Assembly: GCA_036936605.1 (NCBI GenBank) | Contig: JAUPFV010000004.1 | Location: 288,466,009-288,530,008 of the forward strand | DNA from: Limnanthes douglasii subsp. nivea | Taxonomy: Eukaryota > Streptophyta > Magnoliopsida > Brassicales > Limnanthaceae | Reading direction: 5' to 3' | Length of the DNA stretch: 64,000 bases | Shown here: one piece after another, positions 21,908 through 31,689 of the stretch | Numbering within the stretch: the first letter of the stretch is position 1 | How the letters are laid out: the number at the start of each line of letters is the position of its first letter | Translations under genes and position numbers: made by a program | The notes under the pieces: model-generated | The model's input: only the letters and a program-made list of their open reading frames with translations | Databases searched by the model: none | What the model was told of the DNA's origin: nothing

Positions 21908-24900
21908 CAGTTTGAGGGGCTTTCTGGGGGTGAGGGTGAAATTGATGACCCCAGAGAGACCCCTGGAGTATTGATACCGGTTGAAGAAGTTGAAACACAT
22001 TCTTTGGAAGAAATAAAAAGTGTTAAGATAGGGTCCAAAATGCCATCTGAACTGAAGAGTAAAATGTTGAAGTTCCTAAAAGACCATCAGCATGTTTTTG
22101 CTTGGTGCAATGTTGATGTTACCGGAGTTCCAGCAGATATTATATCACATCACCTATCTGTCCGGAGAGACATAGCAGCTGTGGTACAAAAGAGAAGGGC
22201 TTTTTCCAAGGAAAAGGCTGATGTTATTGTTCAAGAAGTTGACAGGCTTACTAAAATGGGGCATATAAAGGAGTCTCAGTATCCTTTGTGGACAGCCAAT
22301 CCGGTCTTAGTAAAAAAGAAAAATGGCAAGTGGCGTATGTGCATTGACTTCACAGATCTCAATAGGGCTTGCCCAAAAGATTTATAGCATGTCCCCCGGA
22401 TTGATCAGCTTGTGGATTCCACTTCTGGGAATAAGCTACTGTCTTTCATGGATGCCTTCTCCGGGTATAATCAGATCCAAGTAGACCCAAAGGATCAGGA
22501 GCATACTACGTTTGTCACTGATAGGGGTCTTCATTGTTACAAGGTGATGCCATTTGGATTAAAAAATGTTGGGGCTACCTATTAGAGGTTAGTGAACAAA
22601 GCCTTTGCTTATCAAATTGGAAGAAATATGGAAGTGTACATTGATGACATGATGGTAAAAAGTATGGATGAAGAACTACACTTGATAGATCTCCAAGAAA
22701 CTTTTGCTAACTTAATAAAAGTAAATTTGAAACTAAATCAAGAGAAATGTGTGTTCGGAGTGCAGTCTGGGAAATTCCTGGGGTATATAATAAGTGAGCA
22801 AGGGATACAGCCCGATCCGGAACAGCTTAATTCTTTATTCCAAATGGAGCCTCCTCGGAATATTAAAGAAGTACAACGGTTGACTAGGAGGTTGGCTGCT
22901 TTAAATCGATTCATCTCGAGGTCTTCGGACATATGTGCCCCGTTTTTTCAAACTTTAAAGGGTGCAAAGGGATTTGACTGGACTTCACAGTGTGATGAGG
23001 CCTTCAATGAGATTAAGAAACATTTGTCCTCCCCCAAGACTTTATTTAAACCAGTTGATGGAGAGACACTCTTCGTATACTTGGCAGTTTTCCAGTTGTG
23101 CTATCAGTGCTGTATTGGTAAGAGAGGTGGATAATTACCTCCATCCGGTGTACTACATCAGCAAGAGCTTGATAGATTCAGAAAAACGTTATTTAAAGCT
23201 CGAAAAATTAGCATTAGCCTTGGTAATTTCTGCAAGGAAGATGAGGCCTTATTTTCAGGCTTATCATATTTTCGTCCAGACATCCTTTCCCTTGAAGAAT
23301 GTTCTTCAAAAGGCAGACATTTCAAGTAGAATGACTAAATGGTCAGTAGAGTTGGGGGACTTCGATATTAATTTTGCTCCTCGAACATCAGTCAAGGCCC
23401 AAGTTGTGGCTGATTTCTTAGTTGAATTCCACTCAGATAGGGATACAGAGCAAACGACTGAGATGAAAGATAAAAAGGTCTGGATTGTTCGGACAGGTGG
23501 TGGATTAAGTACTATGGGATGTGGTGCAGGGGTATGCTTGACCTCTCCGTATGGTGACAAAATGTACCAGGCTATATGCTTTGCTTTTAGGGCTTCTAAC
23601 AATGAATCCGAATATGAAGCTGTTATAGCTGATTTGAAGTTGGCTTTCATTTGTGGAGCCAAAAGGGTCAAGTTGATGAGCGATTCCCAGCTTCTTATCC
23701 ATCATGCACAGGGTCAATCCGAAGCAAAAAGGAGCAACTAGTAAAGTACTTACTTCTTCTTTAAAATGAGGCACTTAAGTTCAAAAGCATCGTCTATGAG
23801 CACATACCCCGAACAGAAAATGAACTAGCAGATTCCTTGGCAACCATAGCCTATACTGAGTCAAACCCTTGGATCCATGTGCTGGAGTTCCTTTCCATTC
23901 AACTCAATGTGGGTAAAGAGGAAGAAATTTTTGATGTACAGATGAAACAACCTCAAGATTGGAGATTTCCTCTCCTACAGTATATCTCCGATGGCATCTT
24001 GCCTCCAGATAAATCACTAGCATGAAGCACAAGGCTCGTGGTTTTATCATACTAAGAGATGTTCTGTATAAAAAGTCTTACAGTAAACCTCTTTTGCGAT
24101 GTTTGGGGATGATGAGTCACAAATAGTCCTCTCTGAATTGCATGATGGTGAGGGATCATCTCACTGTGCATTCAGGGCTCTAACAAGGAGAGTTTTACTG
24201 GCTGACTATTATTGGCCCTCTATAATGCAAGATGCTAAGGAGCTGGTGAGAAGGTGTGACCCATACCAGAGATATAGCAATGAAATTCATGTCCCAGCCA
24301 TCCCTTTAGAGTTAATTTCTGAGCCTATACCTTTTGCTCGATGGGGGTTGGATTTGGTGGGACCTCTTCCTATGGCATCCGGAGGACGCAGGACGATAAT
24401 TGTTGCTATTAATTATTTCTCGAAGTGGGTCGAAGCAGCCCCACTGGCAGGAACAACATCAAAAGTCGTCATAAAATTCATTTTATCCAATATCTGTTGC
24501 AGATTTGGTGTTCCACAGAAGATAACGATAGACAATGGGCCACAGTTCGACAACAAGGAAATGAAGAGTTTCTGTGCCTCTAGAGGTATACAACATTTTT
24601 TCTCTTCACCTTTCTACCCACAAGAAAACGGTCAAGTTGAAGTGGCTAACAAAACTATACTGTCCGGTTTGAAGAAAAATTGAAGGGGTTGCTGGAAAAT
24701 GGCCTAGTTATTTACAAGAGGTTTTGTGGGCCTACCGGACTACTCCTGGGGCTGCAACACAAGAGTCACCTTTTGCCTTGGTCTATGGGATGGATGCCAT
24801 AGCTCCCATAGAAGCAACTCTCCCTTCCTTTCGAGTTCACAATTTCTCCGAACACGCTAACGAAGTGGCAATCAGGGGTCAGCTTGACCTAATAGAGGAA

Positions 24901-25212
24901 AGACGAGTTAAGGCTCACCTTAGAGCTGCACACTATCAGGGTTTGATGAGAAGCAGGTTTGCTTCCAGAGTTAAAAGAAGATATTTTCAGCCGGGGGACA
25001 AGGTGTTAAGGAAATTCTTCTTACACACGAAAGAGAAGCTGCTCGGCAAACTAGCCCCAACTTGGGAAGGACCTTATATGGTCATTGAAAGGCTCAAACC
25101 TGGAACATACTGGCTAGAAGACAATGATGGAAGGGTTTTGAATCACCCTTGGAATATTGAACATCTTCGAATGTACTTAGAGTGGAAGCAATTTAAATAT
25201 TTACTTGTTTAA
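21908..25212 (+). pseudogene. pol: pol of copy A (RT, two RNase H domains, integrase), broken
   Basis: Same domain order as the intact frame of copy B. RT is readable with SFMDAFSGYNQIQ and YIDDMMVKS. It is broken by TAG at 22385 (replacing TAT) and TAG at 22582 (replacing CAG). A 1-bp insertion near 23090 and a deletion near 23730 break the RNase H region. A 7-8 bp loss near 24022 and another frameshift near 24682 break the integrase. The second RNase H has RTGGG where the catalytic RTDGG Asp should be, and the integrase zinc finger has CDPYQ instead of CDPCQ. The DNGPQFD and GQVEVAN catalytic residues and the C-terminal WEGPYMV, HPWNIEHLRMYLE are kept. Not functional. Confidence 0.93.
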
Positions 25213-25607
25213 AAATCCATGTAAATATTTGGGGGCATACTCTTTCCTACCCCGGTGGCGCGGGGAGGTTTTAATGAGGTGTCCGGGATTTTTATAAAAT
25301 TTGATGCCTTCTTAAAAATTCGAAGTGTTCTTACTTTGTTTCTTGTCACACCATCCGGATTGAATTAAATGAATGATGACTACTTAAACATTTGTCATCG
25401 GAGAATTTAAACACTCTCGCTTTAAAATATTTATGAAATAACTAAGGGCTGTTTAAATACTAGCCACCAAAATTGAAAAAACAAACTATGAAAGAATGCA
25501 AGAGTTGTGCAAAACAAAGATATTCATTGAAATAACCCAAGTGCATTGGCCTTCCAAGGACTTTAGTTAAGACAACGTAAAAGGTGAAAAGATAATTCAT
25601 AATCTAA
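25213..25607 (+). other. Conserved non-coding block between pol and antisense gene, copy A
   Basis: Contains TGTAAATATTTGGGGGCATA, CTTTCCTACCCCGGTGGCGC and GGGGAGGTTTTAATGAGGTG (25219-25281), matched in copies B, C and F. The inverted repeat CATTGGCCTTCCAAGG lies at 25544-25559. No ORF. It probably holds the 3' ends of both converging transcription units. Confidence 0.65.
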
Positions 25608-25609
25608 GA

Positions 25610-28563
25610 CTAAGCCTTTGAAGATGGCTCAGCCTCACTTGTCTTTTTCTTCTTGGGATCGTCCTTCTCCTCATTTGGGCTCTCCCCAGTGTTCTCCTCT
25701 TTTTCAGAGGAGGAAGCACTAGAATAATCATGCAAGTCTCCATCAGCCATAGTGTGGAAGGGAAGCTCTTCGTACTCTACATGAAGCCACAAATCTCCCA
25801 GGTTCCTCTTCGGGAACTTCTCATGAAAGAGCAAGACCATGTCCGACCTCACTTTGGCATACATTTGCTCTTGAGTATCTATTACATTGTTGGCATAAGC
25901 ATCGATATTGGCCTGAATTTTGGCCTCTTGCTCCCTTAGCAAATCTGTTTTCTCCTCTGCAACCTTGGACACTGAATTCTCGAGCGCAATCTTGTCATTT
26001 GTCAAGTTATGGATGACTTGGTCCCTGTCCTTCGCCTTCTCTTTTGAAGAAGTGAGATCTTTCTCTAATCCGGACAACTTTTCCCGGAGGTCTTTAATAG
26101 TATCTTCTAAGGTGGCAACCTTTGTGGTCCACCCCTCTTGGCTCTTCTTTAGCTCCTCGTTTTCTCCCTTCAAAACCTCAGCATTTTGGGTGGCAGTGAG
26201 GAGATCGTTGGACAGTTTTTCCTTGTCAGAGTTAAGGGAGGCAATGATTGCTGCCTGACCTCGTACTTGCTTCTCTAGGACCAACACTGGCTGAAAAGTA
26301 CTCAGTATGGAGTGAGTTACAGCTTCACTTTCACTTGAAACAGTGAAAGTTTTACCATTAAAGGTAACGGTGTTCGAAGTGCTTGGAGGGAGGTAAGGCC
26401 CAGCAAATTCATCTCTGGGAAGGTTTGCAAAATAGTCACCAAGTCCATCAAGCCCTGTGATGTCAACACCATCGATGCTAAGGTCTCCTCCTCCAACCTC
26501 GTCAGTCCAAAATTTACCAGGGATCTCCTCTGCTCTTGTTGGATCAGTAGGGTCAACAGGAGGGAGAGGCTCCGGAGGCCGGAGAGAAAGTTCATCACCC
26601 CTGGAGGTCTTTTTCTTTTTGGCCTCCCTCTCCTTGTTTTCTGCTCCACGTTTTCGATCTCTCTTGGGAACTCGTGGAGGTTTGGGAGACCCTACCTCTT
26701 CCCTAATACTCTCCTGCTCCACCACTTCTAGGAGAGCAGCATCAATCTAACTTGGGGCTGGCCTCTCTTGGGTTTTTGGAGCAATTTCCTCCACTTCAGC
26801 AGGGTTAGCCTCAATCACACTCTTCTTGCCCTTCCCTTTCTTGCCTTTCATTTTACTTGGGGCCTTGGCTCGACCTGGCAAGTATAGTGACCCGTCCGGT
26901 TCGTGTGTTCTCTTGAGGACTACATCCAGAGGGGTGGAGTGGTGAGTTCTTCCCAGGTCAAGTCCCTCCGGCCAGTAGTGTTCCAGAGGTGAGACCTTGC
27001 AAGGTTTCCTCTGGTAAAGGCGTCATGGAAACGGTTCCCCCACTTCTCAGCAGCCCAAGTGTTGATCTTGGTACAAGTGGTCTGCCCGGCCTTTAAATAG
27101 TCATTGAAGTCCTTGGGCAGCTCTGTCAAGAAAAAAGATAAAACCAGACAGTTTAAACAAATCCGATAAAAGTAAAAATGAGAATGCAAGGTAGGATCCT
27201 TACGATCACTTCTCCATCTGCTGGTGAGGAGAATCGGGTTGACTCCGACTTTGATCTTCCTCCCATTCTCCCAAGCGCCGCTTACGAACAAGAATTCAGT
27301 CCTCCAATTTCTCTCCGACTCAAGCAGGTCATCCACTGCTTTATAACTATCACCCATGTTGAAGTGATAGAAGGGAATGTGGTGATTCCTGTAAAGGCTG
27401 GCCACAGCTGCGAATTCCTCCGTTGGTAGAGGAATTCCGGAGAGCCCGGAGGCCATGATACAATCCATAAGAGTGTACCAGGCGTTGGGGCTCAGTTTAC
27501 TAGGGCAAAGTTTGATAAGGTGGAAGTACCTAACTATATCCGGGTCTAAGGGAAACCTTAGCCCCCATTTAAAGAGCTTAGTGAAGATGACTATTTCACT
27601 AAGCCTGCAGTCCATTGGGGTTTCAGGGTCTATGGGGATTCTTATTTTCACTTTCTCCGGAATCCCCCACTTCGTACACATCCGGCCCAATTCGGCTGTA
27701 TGGATGAAAGCATAAGTGATTTTTTGCAAGACAAAGAGATATTTAACACTAACCTTGTGGAAACAATGTCCCACTTTTCCTTCAAGAATTTCTGGTAGGT
27801 CTAAGTGCCTAAGACATAGTTTTTTTTTGTCTTTATCTTTCTTGGCAGCAACAGCATCACTAGTTTGTCCGGAGGGTTCGGACTCGAATGGAGCCTCTTT
27901 GATAGAATCCTCCATTACTTCCTCCATTACCAAGGAGGGATTCTCAGTTTTTTTTTGGAGGGGGGAGTTAGAAGTTGGTTCAGTCAGGCTTCCGGACTGT
28001 TGGGCCTCAATACTTTCCTAGACTATGGCCTCCGGCTGGGGCTCATGAGAGGTGGTTTCTCTTCGGAGGCTTGAGCTAGTGGCCTCAGGTCCGGACAGCC
28101 TGTCCTTAGGTACTTTTATGGGTGCCTCTGACCCTGTATTGCTGTCTTTGGCCCCTAAATTTGAAGGGGTGCCTTTGGAAGCCTGCCCTATAACCAGCCG
28201 GCCTCTTCTTTGATCGACCAGTTTGTTGGGAGAGGTGTCTGCATCTGACCCCATGGCTATAAATGGGGAAGGCTTTTTGAAGCTGGTAACCGCTAACCCT
28301 GGTTCAACAGTGGGTTCTGATTCTTGAACCGATGAGCCTGAGACAATGGGAGAAAGATTGGTTTGAAACAATCTCCTCGGTTTGACACTTCTTGTTGAGG
28401 AAGAACCCTGGTCAGGCTCTGTGTTTGAGGTTACTGGTTTGTCGATGGGGGAGGTCGGTAGGCCTGCTGCAATGCGCCTTTCCCTTTCAACTTTTTGTGC
28501 TTTTTCTAGCTCTGATAGATTAAGCCACCCACCTCTGATTAAAGCGTTCCTAGCCGTGAACAT
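25610..28563 (-). pseudogene. Antisense gene of copy A: gypsy-type-transposon-like, coiled-coil protein
   Basis: The minus-strand ATG at 28563 gives FTARNALIRGGWLNLSELEKAQ, as in copies B, C and F. Three long frames remain: 28563-28018 (Ser-rich N-terminus), 27933-26920 (domain with LPEILEGKVGHCFHKVSVKY, MCTKWGIPEKVKIRIPIDPE and LRFPLDPDIVRYFHLIKLCP) and 26725-25610. The last has Lys-rich KKKKTS, a coiled coil of roughly 150 residues, FHEKFPKRNLGDLWLHV and an acidic tail. The second frame reads through an 83-bp GT-AG intron (27121-27203). Stops near 28018 and 26726 and frameshifts break it. The domain resembles Pfam 'putative gypsy type transposon' proteins; the function is unknown. Confidence 0.85.
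27121..27203 (-). other. Intron of the antisense gene, copy A
   Basis: On the minus strand, GATC|GTAAGG donor and TTTTTTCTTGACAG|AGCTGCC acceptor, 83 bp, T-rich before the AG. Removal joins AGTGATC to AGCTGCC, reading SDQLPK. The homologous intron of copy B is 84 bp and gives the same SDQLPK junction. Confidence 0.7.
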
Positions 28564-28660
28564 AAACAACCAAAAAGAAGAACTTGTGTTTGAGAGAGAA
28601 AGCTCTGAAAATTAGCAAAGTGAATATGAAGATGATGGTAAAACAGTGGAAAAGTGTTTA

Positions 28661-28667
28661 ATTTATA
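28661..28667 (-). promoter_or_regulatory. TATA box of the antisense gene, copy A
   Basis: TATAAAT on the minus strand within ACTATAAATT, 98 bp upstream of the antisense ATG (28563). Conserved in position in copies B, C and F. Confidence 0.6.
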
Positions 28668-28993
28668 GTAAATCCCAAAAAGGTGCTTTGAATCCTAGGA
28701 GAATTCAAAAGGCTTTGCAATGATTAAGAAACGACGCTAATGTCACCTTCATTTAATGAAGAGGTTGCTTTTCATAGAAGGTGGGAGCGAAATTCAAGGT
28801 GAAAAACCGGCTGAAATAACGAACCAGAGAGAGACACGTGTCCCGCGAACTCTGGCAAAAAACCGTTTAGATTAAAAGAACTTTTTTCGGTCCGGATAAA
28901 ACTATAACACAATTCGAAAGACCTGTCCGGATGTAACTGTCACTAGCAACGGATTGTTTTTTAGGTCTTGCCAAAGGTTTTTGAACACCACCT

Positions 28994-29004
28994 GAAAAAA
29001 GGGG
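28994..29004 (+). promoter_or_regulatory. Polypurine tract, copy A
   Basis: GAAAAAAGGGG followed by CTAC and then the 3' LTR start at 29009. The same A6G4 tract precedes the 3' LTRs of copies B and C (C shorter in G). Expected primer for plus-strand DNA synthesis. Confidence 0.75.
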
Positions 29005-29008
29005 CTAC

Positions 29009-29416
29009 TGATGAGTCCGGATTCCGTTAGTACTTCGGACAGGGTCAGTTCGGACAATATCTACCTAACCGGACAGTGGCAATTCGGACACCATCATCCA
29101 TTGGACTGTTCGAACAGAACTAAAGTACTTAAAACATAATCACTTCTTGACTAAGTTGCCTGCTCTCCTACTTAGAACTTATGGGTCCTTAAACTTGACC
29201 CGGGTCCATTAAACACGACCCGAAAGCCCATAAGGCCCAAATATAAGGGTATAAATACCCAACCACCAACATTAAATGAGGGTATTAAAAATTAAATACA
29301 ACCAGGCTACTTAATTGTCCCTCTACACTCTACCCAAACATTAAATACTCACAAACTTCCACAAAACTCTAAACAAAAATTACAAACTTACCTTCAGACA
29401 AAAATACACCACACCA
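29009..29416 (+). repeat. 3' LTR of copy A
   Basis: 408 bp, starts TGATGAGTCC, ends CACACCA. TATAAATA at 29250-29257. It differs from the 5' LTR by about 19 substitutions and no indels by eye. It is followed directly by the ATACT duplication. Confidence 0.95.
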
Positions 29417-29421
29417 ATACT

Positions 29422-30880
29422 AGTCTTGAATTAAGCCATTATATATTGCATATCTTCTATTCTTTCAGCTTTCCAGACATCCTTGCTATTTTTGATATTT
29501 TCAGGTACGACTTCGGTACTATGTCAAGCATATCTTCATGCTGTTATTTTGTTACTCATGCACCAAATATAAAAATTAAGATACGCGTGATTCGAGACGG
29601 TTAGGGATATGGTACAACTCGTTAGAATTGGACAGTGGTTCCAAATAATGCGGAAGCGGGTCATCCAACTCCAAAGAATTTTAAGAAGGCTCAAAATATT
29701 ATGAAGTATTTCTCAGGTGAAAGATCCCTCTTTGACTTAGATTTCTAAGTCCATGAGTATGAGAAGTGCCGTTTGGTTGAATGACTTTTTTATATGGAAT
29801 AATTAGAGGGCTCGAAGTAATATGAGGGTTCGCTCATGTAAGCGACCCTTTCTGGATGGATTTTTGGGCCAATAAAATTTAAAATAGACACGCTCGTGAC
29901 TGATCCCCATTTGATTGGGTTTTTGTGTTAAAGAAATTATGAAAGGTCGCGCAACTGAACGACTCGTTCTAACTAATTTTCTAGGCCAAATAAGTAGAGA
30001 GGTGAGTGACCCTCTTTTAAATGATTTTTTGTCGTAAATAAATGGGAGGGATGGCTCAGTTAAATGACTCCATTTTGAGTGGATTTCTTTGAAAAATAAG
30101 TATGGAGGGTTTTCTTATGTGAGCGGTCCCCTTTGGGTTTTGGGGCTAAATAAATAATGAGGGATCGCTTCTAAGTGACCCCTTTTAGGTTTCCATGCCA
30201 AGGAAATAGAGAAGGAACGTTCATGTGAAGGATTTGTTATTGGTGTTTTTGGTGCCAATAAAATGGAAAGGGACCTCTCATGCGTGGGGAGGATTTTCTT
30301 AGATGAGGTGATCTTTATTTGGATTTTGGTGTCAATAAAATGGGAAGCGTTCGCTTATGTCAATGATCGATCTTTAAATGGCTGCTAGGATCAAAGAGCT
30401 TGAGAAAGGTCGTTCAGGTGAATGACTCCCTCTGAGTGTGTTTTGGGTTGAAGGACTTAGGAGTGGTCGTTTAGAGATTTTATGTTTTAAGAACCTAGGA
30501 TGGTTGACTCCCTCTCAATGTGTTTTGGGTTAAAGGACTTAGGAGTGGTCGTTTAGAGATTTTATGTTTTAAGAACCTAGGATGGTTGATCAAATGAATA
30601 ACCGTATTTGATTATGAATGTTCAGGTTTAAGAGTGTAAAATGTGTCGTTCAAGTCAGCGACCCTCTAAGTTGTTCTCTAAGTTAACCTTTTAGGCATTA
30701 ATATTCCTCAAACTTAATATTCATTTTTAGAATATTATGTTTGAGGAAAATTAATTAGTGAATTATTTTTTTTAAATTCAAGTCGTAAAAGTCTGATAAT
30801 TAGTTATTGTTATCGTCACCAATACGTAGTTATTCATACGAGCGTAGATTATTCATCTAAAAAAATAAATATTAATAATC
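29422..30880 (+). repeat. Right LTR of element G, second part, with palindromic units
   Basis: It resumes the G LTR exactly at the copy A insertion point (AGTCTTGAATTAAGCC versus TATTCTTGAATTAGTC at 17319). From about 29690 to 30670 it contains roughly a dozen degenerate 55-80 bp units. Each is centred on a small palindrome like TCGCTCAGGTGAGCGACC, followed by CCNTTTGANTGGNTTTTGGG. The left LTR has only about four such units. Similarity to the left LTR continues to the CATACGAGCGTAGAT block at 30837. The end is approximate. Confidence 0.55.
30424..30587 (+). repeat. 82-bp tandem duplication within the palindromic array
   Basis: 30424-30505 and 30506-30587 are near-identical (GACTCCCTCT start, ATGGTT end) with about four differences. 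This is a recent duplication inside an otherwise degenerate array. Confidence 0.9.
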
Positions 30881-31087
30881 ACTCTATTTGTATTTTTATG
30901 TTTAATATATTTAAAAAAAATATTATTTACAAATATAAATATTTGTGTAAAATAATTTTATTTAAATTTGATAAATAAATAAAATAAATTTTAAAATTTT
31001 AAAATAATAAAATATTATTTTAATATAAACTATTCTTTCAGTATATTTATTATTAATCTTTAATATATATATATATATATATGAATA
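30881..31087. other. AT-rich spacer with (TA)n
   Basis: Almost pure A/T, ending in a (TA) microsatellite at 31062-31082. No genes. Confidence 0.7.
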
Positions 31088-31640
31088 AACAAAAAAACCA
31101 GGATTAACGTGGTAAGAAAGAAAACATGATTCAATGTGTTTCGGCAATAATGTCTACGTTCATGGGCGCCATCAGCATAAAGTATCTCAATATTCTAATA
31201 TTAGAAATTTTAGTATTCTAGAAATTTATTCGTTTATTTATCGAGGATTAAACAAATAAGATATAATGTACTTCTAGATATTGGACCTAATACACCCAAT
31301 AGCCTGACTATTAAACAATAATATATGATAGATTGTGCACACATGGTACATTGTGAACACAAGAATTACAAGAGACACTACCACCACACGAATGACAAGA
31401 GATGTTGCGAATACAACAATCAAAAGTTACACTCTAAGCTTTTATATGACCAATCATTAAAGCCTCAAACTTATTCGACTAATTCTTAATAAATCTTTAC
31501 TTTGAGGGAAATATTATTTCATCAATATCATCAAAGAAACTTATTTTTATTTTACTCACCAAATTCTTCTAAAGCATTCACTTAATATTACATATACCAA
31601 TCCAATGTAGTCATTCCGTAAACTTCTGAACTTATACTGC
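31088..31640 (-). repeat. Probable 3' LTR of the copia element
   Basis: The minus strand has the block CCATGAACGTAGACATTATT with GCCGAAACACATTGAATC, a pattern typical of the R/U5 part of plant copia LTRs. It lies downstream of the RNase H end. The boundaries are estimates because no partner LTR is present in the window. Confidence 0.4.
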
Positions 31641-31689
31641 ATTGGTCATTATATTTGTTAGATTATCATTTGTAGACACTTTCCTAACA

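Larger units (their letters stand above)
19076..29416 (+). mobile_element. Tat-lineage Ty3/gypsy copy A, complete with LTRs and target duplication
   Basis: A 10,341-bp element bounded by 408-bp LTRs that begin TGATGAGTCC and end CA (5' copy mutated at the last positions) and by a perfect ATACT duplication (19071-19075, 29417-29421). Order: LTR, primer site, gag, protease, RT/RNase H/second RNase H/integrase, non-coding block, antisense gene, polypurine tract, LTR. By eye the LTRs differ at about 19 of 408 positions, so the insertion is recent but older than copy B. All reading frames carry breaks, so it is non-autonomous. It is inserted in the right LTR of element G. Confidence 0.95.

Noticed and set aside
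25920..26258. 112-codon plus-strand ORF in copy A (and similar frames at 27178-28074)
   Set aside because: Shadow of the antisense gene. Frames on this strand are broken in other copies.
29690..30670. CRISPR-like regularly spaced palindromes
   Set aside because: Units are degenerate and contiguous, with no unique spacers and no cas genes. The DNA is a plant nuclear LTR.
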